DNA of 11,045 nt from Desulfuromonadaceae bacterium GWC2_58_13 (lineage in GTDB: Bacteria > Desulfobacterota > Desulfuromonadia > Desulfuromonadales > Trichloromonadaceae): the NCBI GenBank assembly GCA_001825565.1, contig MHXM01000114.1, positions 505 through 11,549 on the forward strand, read 5' to 3'. Positions 6,364 through 11,045 of this stretch are shown in pieces (position 1 is the stretch's first letter; each line of letters begins with the position of its first letter). Under the pieces are notes generated by a model that searched no databases, was not told where the DNA came from, and was given only the letters and a program-made list of their open reading frames with translations. The translations under genes were made by a program, and so were the position numbers.

Positions 6364-7752
6364 TCAAAGCTCCTTACGCAGCGAAAGAGTGACGCGAAAG
6401 TCGACCTGATTGCCGTCCAGGCTCATCTTGGCGTCATCGATCCGGACGGCTTCGAACAGCGGCGACTGCTGCAGGGTTTTGCTCAACCGGTTGATGGCGT
6501 CGAAGGAACTGGTGACGCCCTCCATGCGAATGGATTCCGGCGTGTAGTTGAAGTCGCGGATGTCGACTTTGATATCCGTCGGGGTATGGCGGGATATTTC
6601 GGCAAGAATGTTCAGGGTGGAAAACGAGTCGCCGGCGCCGACCATTTGGCCGACCTTCTGCAATTCAGCCAATTGCGCACGCATCTGCAGCGGCGCATCG
6701 ACGATTGCCTGGGTGCCGGGGAAGGTTTCCTTGAAGATGCGGTTCATCTCCTGTTGCAGGCCGGCTGCCGTTCCGGCCTTCCGGGAATAGGCGAGGTAGG
6801 CCGAAGTGGATAGCATGACAAGGGAAATCGCCAGCAGTATCGCCATGGCCAGCATCCGTTTTTTCATCCGGCCCCATTCGCTTTTAAGGGCGAAACGACC
6901 GACCCGAAGGTTGAAACCCCGATCGCGGTCACTGACCCCGGCGCGCTGGGCCAATGCCAGGGCCGGTAGAAATTCCGCCGCCAGCGGCTGTCCATTCAGT
7001 TCGATGCGGGGGATGTCGGCCGTTTCGCCCTGGTCCCGCAGGCGTTCCAACAGGGAGGGGGTGGCGCCGCTGCCGATCAGATAGAACGTAAAATCGTTTT
7101 TGCCGGTACTCCCGCGAAGCAGGTTGCCCTCTCTCAGAATCCCTTCGGCCAGTTGGATTTCATCGATGTCGGCCGGGTTGGGCAGCAGCCGGTAATTGGC
7201 AACCTCGCCGTCGACGACCAAAGCCAGGGTGGTTTCCCGAGGATTGAGGGTAACCAGCAGGCCGTTGGGAATCAGGAAGGCCAGTCCCCGGGCCAGGGTG
7301 AAGGGGGCCAGCCCGAGAACGTTAAGCGGGATTTCCAGCTGGTCAAAAGGGGCCAGCGCCGATTCGATGGCGGAGGTTTGGACCGCCGCCGCCGCGACCC
7401 GGAACCCGTTTTCCACCGGGATCGGCTTTTGAAAGGCGAGGGTACAGGTTTCGCTGGCCACCGGCAGCTGGAGGGAGAGTTCCATCGGCAGGACGGCGGC
7501 GATTTTCTTTTCTTCGGAAAAGGGAAAACGCAGCCAGCGGGTGAATGTCGCCGAGGCGGGGAGAGTGGCGGCGAGCCGGTCGCCGAGGCGGGGTTCGCCG
7601 ATAACCTCGCGCAGGATGACCGCCAGCTCATCGGCCTCGGCGCGGGGGCGTTGGTGCACCCCGAGCAGGGTCAAAACGCCCTTCTCGTCGTCGATCAGGG
7701 CGGTCCGGACAAAGTTATCGTCGATATCGACACCAATGAGTCGTCTGGCCAT
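6364..7752 (-). CDS. gspL: Type II secretion system protein GspL
   Basis: Links the secretion ATPase GspE in the cytoplasm to the inner-membrane platform. It has 462 residues. Residues 1-285 form the cytoplasmic actin-like (PilM-like) half, beginning RRLIGVDIDDNFVRTALI, a phosphate-1-like strand and turn. Later LLVTLNPRETTLALVVDGE (165-183) and the FYLIGSGATP strand (223-232) recur as in this fold. One membrane helix follows at about 301-322. The periplasmic part (about 325-462) resembles PilN: a helical stalk and a ferredoxin-like domain with DIKVDIRDFNYTPESIRMEGV and VDFRVTLSLRKEL. The ATG at 7752 is six bases after the gspK stop. The gene sits in the expected K-L-M order. I see no truncation or frameshift. 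Confidence 0.92.
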   Translation of the reverse strand: MARRLIGVDIDDNFVRTALIDDEKGVLTLLGVHQRPRAEADELAVILREVIGEPRLGDRLAATLPASATFTRWLRFPFSEEKKIAAVLPMELSLQLPVASETCTLAFQKPIPVENGFRVAAAAVQTSAIESALAPFDQLEIPLNVLGLAPFTLARGLAFLIPNGLLVTLNPRETTLALVVDGEVANYRLLPNPADIDEIQLAEGILREGNLLRGSTGKNDFTFYLIGSGATPSLLERLRDQGETADIPRIELNGQPLAAEFLPALALAQRAGVSDRDRGFNLRVGRFALKSEWGRMKKRMLAMAILLAISLVMLSTSAYLAYSRKAGTAAGLQQEMNRIFKETFPGTQAIVDAPLQMRAQLAELQKVGQMVGAGDSFSTLNILAEISRHTPTDIKVDIRDFNYTPESIRMEGVTSSFDAINRLSKTLQQSPLFEAVRIDDAKMSLDGNQVDFRVTLSLRKEL

Positions 7753-7758
7753 GTTCTC

Positions 7759-8712
7759 TTAGTCCACCTTGAAATAAAGAAGCTGGTTTCCATCCTTGAC
7801 CACGATTGCTTCGGCCTGTCGGGCTCCGTCGTTGACCGCGGCCCAGGCTTCGATGCGATAGACGCTGCTGGTCACCTGCAGCGGTTCCCGCAACAGGTTG
7901 GAGAGGCCGGGGATGCTGTTGATCCAGGCCAGGGCCGCGATGGTTTTGAACGGTTCCTTTTCGCGCCGGGCGATGATGCTTTCCGCCGCGTCCCGGGTGA
8001 TTTCAGGGTCGGCGGAGAGGGCCATGAGTACTTCGGCGCTGGCGCTGTTGACGTTGATCTTGTCGTTGCCGTACAGCGTGACGTAGGGAGCGATCCGTTG
8101 AACCAGTTCAGCCGAAAATTCACGCACCAGTTGGAGTTCTTCGAGGCTTTCCAGCGGGCCGTTCTTGCAGTTCACGGGTTTTTCCCGCTGCAGATAGTAG
8201 CTGGCTTCGGCGCCGGTGGCCCGGTTGGTGTCCGGATCGATGTAGACCCGGTCGTCTTCATCGATCCAATCGATCAGGGCCGCTGTCAGGGTTTCTCCCT
8301 CGTTTATCCCGAGGTTGTCGAACAGTCGCTTCACCCGGTCTTTCACGGTTGGATTGACGTTGCTGCCGTTGGTGTTAACCAGGGCGTTAAGATTAATCAT
8401 ACCACCCAAATCTATAATCCGAACTGAAACCACGCCATCGCCCACGGGATACTGGGCAATCCCCTGACTCCACAGCTCGGCCGGGTCACCCGGGGCATCG
8501 TAACTGTTACTATCCCGCTGCAGAATGCTACTGCCGGCGCGTACCCCGCCTTTGGCCAGGTAATAGGCCTTGGTGCTGTCGCGGAAGGTTTCCGTGAGGC
8601 GCAAATCGACCAGGGTCGAGAAGGCCAGCTCGGTAACCAGCGCCGCCAGCAGGGTGATCACCACCAGCACCAGCAGCAGCACCATGCCCGATTCCTGTCG
8701 CAGGATCTTCAT
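7759..8712 (-). CDS. gspK: Type II secretion system minor pseudopilin GspK
   Basis: A large minor pseudopilin that, with GspI and GspJ, forms the tip of the pseudopilus. It has 317 residues, the usual GspK size. The leader is nine residues ending in glycine (MKILRQESG), and the mature chain starts MVLLLVLVVITLLAALVTE. The glutamate normally at mature position 5 is replaced by a hydrophobic residue, which is a known trait of GspK. DLGGMINLNAL (101-111), ALIDWIDEDDRV (145-156) and KINVNSASAEVL (218-229) are characteristic of the alpha-domain and helix-hairpin region; the acidic DEDD stretch probably binds calcium. The ATG at 8712 overlaps the gspJ stop as ATGA, so the two are likely translationally coupled. 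Confidence 0.94.
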   Translation of the reverse strand: MKILRQESGMVLLLVLVVITLLAALVTELAFSTLVDLRLTETFRDSTKAYYLAKGGVRAGSSILQRDSNSYDAPGDPAELWSQGIAQYPVGDGVVSVRIIDLGGMINLNALVNTNGSNVNPTVKDRVKRLFDNLGINEGETLTAALIDWIDEDDRVYIDPDTNRATGAEASYYLQREKPVNCKNGPLESLEELQLVREFSAELVQRIAPYVTLYGNDKINVNSASAEVLMALSADPEITRDAAESIIARREKEPFKTIAALAWINSIPGLSNLLREPLQVTSSVYRIEAWAAVNDGARQAEAIVVKDGNQLLYFKVD

Positions 8713-9389
8713 TGGCGCGCCTGAATAACGGGAAGTTCGAAAGCCGAGCGAAACGGCACGGCGATTTCGCCGGCCCTGATCCGCATGGCGACTTCCACCA
8801 GTTGCGGTAGCCCCTGGGTGCTTGAATCCCAGTCCTCCTGCCAGTCGTTGCCATTGTAGAAGCGCAGGCTCATGGCTTCGATCCCCGGAGCCAGTCGGTA
8901 CCCCGGCTGGTCCCGCGCCGGGTTCAGGGGACTGGTTTCGTGGCGCATGAGCACTTTATCCCCGGTTTTGACTTCGGGGTCGTCGATCAGCTCGTAAGAA
9001 ACCACCGCGACCCCCCTGGCATCGCTCTGGGGAGTGCTGGCAGTGGTGGTCAGGGTCAGATAAGGAGCGTCGTCCTGGTTGCGTCCTCCCTTGATGAAGG
9101 TGTCGGTGCCCGAGTCCTTGACATAGGCGCTGCGGATTTCCTTGCCGATCCGGTTGAACAGCACCCGGGCCCGGTGATAGGCCTCCCCGTCCGTTTCCAG
9201 CCGTTGCTTGGCGCCGCCGACCGAGGTGAAGACTCCGTACACCGCCAGCATCACCATGCTGGTCATGACGACGGCGACCATCACTTCGACCAGGGTAAAG
9301 CCCTTTGGCGCCGGTTTGCCAGGGGCAAGCCTCGGGTTTGCCCTGTCGTGGGCGATCGCAAGGATCGCCCCTGCGTGCTTTTTATCCAA
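8709..9389 (-). CDS. gspJ: Type II secretion system minor pseudopilin GspJ with long leader
   Basis: A minor pseudopilin of the GspI-J-K tip complex. The prepilin site is KG before FTLVEVMVAVVMTSMVML, with the conserved glutamate at mature position 5. The mature part is about 196 residues, normal for GspJ, and includes FNRIGKEIRSA and GIEAMSLRFYNGNDW. The odd part is the leader. From the TTG at 9389, which has AGGAG nine bases upstream, it is 30 residues; from a GTG at 9410, without a good ribosome site, it is 37. Typical leaders have about 6-15. Almost all the excess is encoded by a REPIN-like palindrome at 9319-9374, read in frame. No start codon lies between that element and the cleavage site. 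I prefer TTG because, without the repeat, it would give a short ordinary leader beginning MDKK. Confidence 0.88.
   Translation of the reverse strand: MDKKHAGAILAIAHDRANPRLAPGKPAPKGFTLVEVMVAVVMTSMVMLAVYGVFTSVGGAKQRLETDGEAYHRARVLFNRIGKEIRSAYVKDSGTDTFIKGGRNQDDAPYLTLTTTASTPQSDARGVAVVSYELIDDPEVKTGDKVLMRHETSPLNPARDQPGYRLAPGIEAMSLRFYNGNDWQEDWDSSTQGLPQLVEVAMRIRAGEIAVPFRSAFELPVIQARQ
9319..9374. repeat. REPIN-like inverted REP pair inside the gspJ leader codons
   Basis: Two 25-base units face each other across six bases. Unit 1 (9319-9343, plus strand) is CCAG, stem GGGCAAGC, loop CTCGG, stem GTTTGCCC, with one G-T wobble. Unit 2 (9350-9374, read on the minus strand) is GCAG, stem GGGCGATC, loop CTTGC, stem GATCGCCC, perfectly paired. 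The 4+8+5+8 layout is the same as in the pair at 10758-10815, though stem bases differ with pairing kept. It is translated as about 18 residues of the GspJ prepilin leader. Confidence 0.75.
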
Positions 9390-9426
9390 AGGGAGTCGCT
9401 CCTCAACCACAAAACGGATCCATTTT

Positions 9427-9816
9427 TCAGAACAGAAACGAATTCAGTTCGACCAGTTGGTTTTTCTTCTCATCCCCCCACAAAACCTTGACGGTCACCA
9501 TCCGCACCGAGGGCAGCGGGGTGTCTTCAAAAGAGATCTGCCAGCGGAACTCGTCGTAGGGGGGGGTGAACTCCCCTACCTCGTTCTCATACTGTAGCGT
9601 GCCACGGTCGGCGGCCGATTCGGTTTCCCCCATCTTGCCCTGCGCCAGCAAGGTGGCCTGGGTGATTTTCTGCAGACGGCCGTTGACCCCGATGGAGCGG
9701 TTGCTCAGGGACAGCAGGGCGACCAGGGCGATGCCGGCGATGGCCAGGGCGATCATGACCTCCAGCAGGGTAAAACCCCGAGCCCGGTTCGACAATCTCA
9801 GCAGGTCAGAATTCAC
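9427..9816 (-). CDS. gspI: Type II secretion system minor pseudopilin GspI
   Basis: A minor pseudopilin that nucleates the GspI-J-K tip. It has 129 residues, normal for GspI. The prepilin leader MNSDLLRLSNRARG is cut before FTLLEVMIALAIAGIALVAL, with glutamate at mature position 5. LAQGKMGETE (58-67) matches the conserved region where GspI proteins carry an A-x-x-K/R-x-x-E pattern, and the chain closes with a VTVKVLWGDEKK strand. The GTG at 9816 starts 11 bases inside the end of gspH, with a modest AGGGG site upstream. A TTG at residue 8 is a less likely alternative. The frame ends 37 bases before the preferred gspJ start. Confidence 0.93.
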   Translation of the reverse strand: MNSDLLRLSNRARGFTLLEVMIALAIAGIALVALLSLSNRSIGVNGRLQKITQATLLAQGKMGETESAADRGTLQYENEVGEFTPPYDEFRWQISFEDTPLPSVRMVTVKVLWGDEKKNQLVELNSFLF

Positions 9817-10318
9817 GATACCCCTGGTACACTTCCGTCGCCCCGGTAAAGGGGTTGATATGCAGGGTCAACACCTGGTCCGCCCCGTCGTCGAGATGGA
9901 TGGTGGTCTCTTCCATCCAGCCGATCGGCAGGATTTCGGTGGTCACCTCGCCGTCGCTGACGGTGCCGCGACCGCCGACGACCAGATCTCTGAACCGGGT
10001 ATCTCCCTTGAGCCGTTGCTCGCGGACGATGCCCCCCTCGGCGGTCAACTCGCCACTGGTTTCGAGGCGGGCGGCCCGATAGGTTCCCTGGGCAAGGTTG
10101 TAGGTCAGCCGGTAGGGCCGACCCGAAAGAGCCGCTTCGTTGAACAGATATTTCACGGTGCCGGCCAGCCGGCGCGCCGAACTGTCGAGCCCGCTGTCGC
10201 CGAGGCGGCCAAGAAGCGGAATGGAGAGGCCGGTAAACAAGGCGATCAGCAGCACGACCACGGCCAGTTCGAGCAGGGTGAAGCCGGCTTGCTTATTCAA
10301 TTTCCCAGCTGTTGACAT
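9806..10318 (-). CDS. gspH: Type II secretion system minor pseudopilin GspH
   Basis: A minor pseudopilin thought to join the GspI-J-K tip to the GspG fibre. It has 170 residues. The leader MSTAGKLNKQAG is cleaved before FTLLELAVVVLLIALFTGL, with glutamate at mature position 5. RLAGTVKYLFNEAALSGRPYRLTYNL (about 54-79) is the usual GspH/FimT stretch after the helix, followed by an all-beta C-terminal domain. The ATG at 10318 has GAAGGAAA upstream at good spacing and overlaps the end of gspG by 26 bases. The frame is open a further 22 codons upstream, but that stretch overlaps gspG and lacks protein character. The H rather than I or J call rests on length and on its place right after gspG. Confidence 0.9.
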   Translation of the reverse strand: MSTAGKLNKQAGFTLLELAVVVLLIALFTGLSIPLLGRLGDSGLDSSARRLAGTVKYLFNEAALSGRPYRLTYNLAQGTYRAARLETSGELTAEGGIVREQRLKGDTRFRDLVVGGRGTVSDGEVTTEILPIGWMEETTIHLDDGADQVLTLHINPFTGATEVYQGYREF

Positions 10319-10733
10319 CCGCGTCGTTTCCTTCGCCCCCCGCTTCGCCGTCGGCACCGTAGGAGATGATGTCGAAATCGTCATGGATGCCCGGCGAAAG
10401 ATAGATATAGGCGTTGCCCCAGGGATCCTGAGGGATTTTTTTCAGATAGCCCCCTTCGTGGTAGCGGTTGGGGATGCGGCCGGTTTCCGGCTGGGTGACC
10501 AGCGCCTGCAGGCCCTGTTCCGAGGATGGATAAAAACCGTTGTCGAGCTTGAACAGGCCGATGGCTTCTTCGATCCCCTTGATGTCGATGGCCGCCTTGG
10601 TTCGGCGGGCTTCCTCGGGCCGCTCCAACAGGCGGGGCACGACGATGGCGGCGAGAATGCCGAGAATGACGACGACGACCATGATTTCGATCAGGGTGAA
10701 ACCCCGGTGGTTGCGAAGAATAGACTTGTGCAT
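10293..10733 (-). CDS. gspG: Type II secretion system major pseudopilin GspG
   Basis: The main subunit of the periplasmic pseudopilus that drives substrates through the outer-membrane secretin. It has 146 residues, standard for GspG. The leader MHKSILRNHRG is cut before FTLIEIMVVVVILGILAAIVVP, with glutamate at mature position 5. GFYPSSEQGLQALV (67-80), GGYLKKIPQDPWGN (94-107) and the C-terminal SYGADGEAGGEGNDADV (124-140) are the GspG hallmarks; the last is the calcium-binding loop, whose aspartates are retained. The ATG at 10733 follows AAAGGAG at 11 bases. The frame stays open upstream to 10802, but that extension is entirely intergenic and REP sequence and should not be annotated as protein. 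Confidence 0.97.
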   Translation of the reverse strand: MHKSILRNHRGFTLIEIMVVVVILGILAAIVVPRLLERPEEARRTKAAIDIKGIEEAIGLFKLDNGFYPSSEQGLQALVTQPETGRIPNRYHEGGYLKKIPQDPWGNAYIYLSPGIHDDFDIISYGADGEAGGEGNDADVNSWEIE

Positions 10734-10757
10734 ATCGTAGGTTGCTCCTTTGTGGGT

Positions 10758-10815
10758 GTAGGGGCGAACCTTGTGTTCGCCCGTGGTGAAGGGCGAACAC
10801 AAGGTTCGCCCCTAC
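10758..10815. repeat. REPIN: two inverted REP units between gspF and gspG
   Basis: Two identical 25-base units (10758-10782 and 10791-10815) form a perfect inverted repeat around an eight-base centre. Each unit starts with GTAG (in its own orientation), then stem GGGCGAAC, loop CTTGT, stem GTTCGCCC. Each arm can therefore fold by itself, or the two can pair into one 25-bp hairpin. A 5' GTAG next to a palindrome is the hallmark of REP sequences mobilised by RAYT (TnpA-REP) transposases. The element starts eight bases after the gspF stop and fills most of the 89-base gap to gspG. No RAYT gene is in the window. Confidence 0.88.
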
Positions 10816-10822
10816 ATCAAGC

Positions 10823-11045
10823 CTATCCCATCCCCTGGCTGGCCTGGAAGATCGGCAGCAGGATCGCCAGCACGATGAAGCCGACCGCGACCCCCATGAC
10901 CAGGATCATCAGTGGTTCGAGCAGGGAAAGGAGTGCGGCGATACGCAACTCGGCCTGATGTTCGTAGGCATCGGCCACCCGCAGCAGCATCGATTCCAGT
11001 TCGCCGCTGCGTTCGCCAACCGCAGCCATCTGGGCGACCATCGGC
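10823..11045 (-). CDS. gspF: Type II secretion system inner-membrane protein GspF (partial, N-terminus beyond right edge)
   Basis: The last 73 complete codons of a gene cut by the right edge. GspF is the polytopic platform protein at the base of the pseudopilus. The piece begins PMVAQMAAVGERSGELESML, the usual GspF/PilC pattern (hydrophobic, then A-V-G-E, S/T-G-E-L, and a following helix). It ends with the final membrane helix EPLMILVMGVAVGFIVLAILLPIFQ (about residues 43-67 of the fragment), matching the family's C-terminal EP...G...I.LPIF signature. The stop is TAG, eight bases before the REPIN. It is upstream of gspG in the same direction, and the genes probably share a transcript. Confidence 0.93.
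   Translation of the reverse strand, partial: PMVAQMAAVGERSGELESMLLRVADAYEHQAELRIAALLSLLEPLMILVMGVAVGFIVLAILLPIFQASQGMG

Noticed and set aside
7153..8427. 424-codon plus-strand frame opposite gspL and gspK.
   Set aside because: Antisense shadow of two well-supported genes, with repetitive D, G, V and Q composition and no domain.
10734..10802. N-terminal extension of gspG beginning inside the REPIN (residues containing GEHKVRPY).
   Set aside because: It is translation of the repeat. The ATG at 10733 has a ribosome site and gives a normal prepilin leader. Peptides like this are a common annotation artefact of REP sequences.

Overview
The window is a GC-rich stretch of bacterial chromosome, probably from the Desulfuromonadales/Geobacterales (Desulfuromonadota). 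That placement is an inference. It rests on a gspN gene closing the type II secretion operon, a GspL that joins a PilM-like to a PilN-like half, a DUF3187 neighbour, and REP-type palindromes of the kind I associate with these genomes. No tRNA, rRNA, CRISPR array, insertion sequence or phage gene is visible.

Layout, left to right. (1) 1-709, minus: the N-terminal part of an exported DUF3187 protein, cut by the left edge, with a likely promoter of its own at 781-809. (2) 876-3705, minus: speE then speA in transcription order, giving a polyamine aminopropyltransferase and a biosynthetic arginine decarboxylase. (3) 3706-4093: a 388-base divergent control region with a good sigma70-type promoter on each strand, leaving speE a leader of roughly 225 bases. 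(4) 4094-4906, plus: proC, pyrroline-5-carboxylate reductase, the last step of proline synthesis. (5) 4908-4949: a perfect 19-bp hairpin flanked by A and T tracts, serving as terminator for both converging transcripts. (6) 4940-11045, minus: a type II secretion operon read gspF (partial), gspG, H, I, J, K, L, M, N. Its genes abut or overlap by a few bases. They encode the inner-membrane platform (F, L, M), the major pseudopilin (G), the minor pseudopilins of the tip (H, I, J, K) and the accessory protein GspN. gspC, gspD, gspE and the operon promoter, if present, lie beyond the right edge; no prepilin peptidase gene is in the window.

Most of the window is ordinary housekeeping and secretion DNA, and I see no unknown multi-gene system. 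The most unusual structure is a pair of REPIN-like elements (two inverted REP units each) inside the secretion operon. One is a textbook 25-bp inverted pair in the gspF-gspG gap. The other, more diverged, lies inside the gspJ reading frame and is translated as part of an abnormally long prepilin leader.
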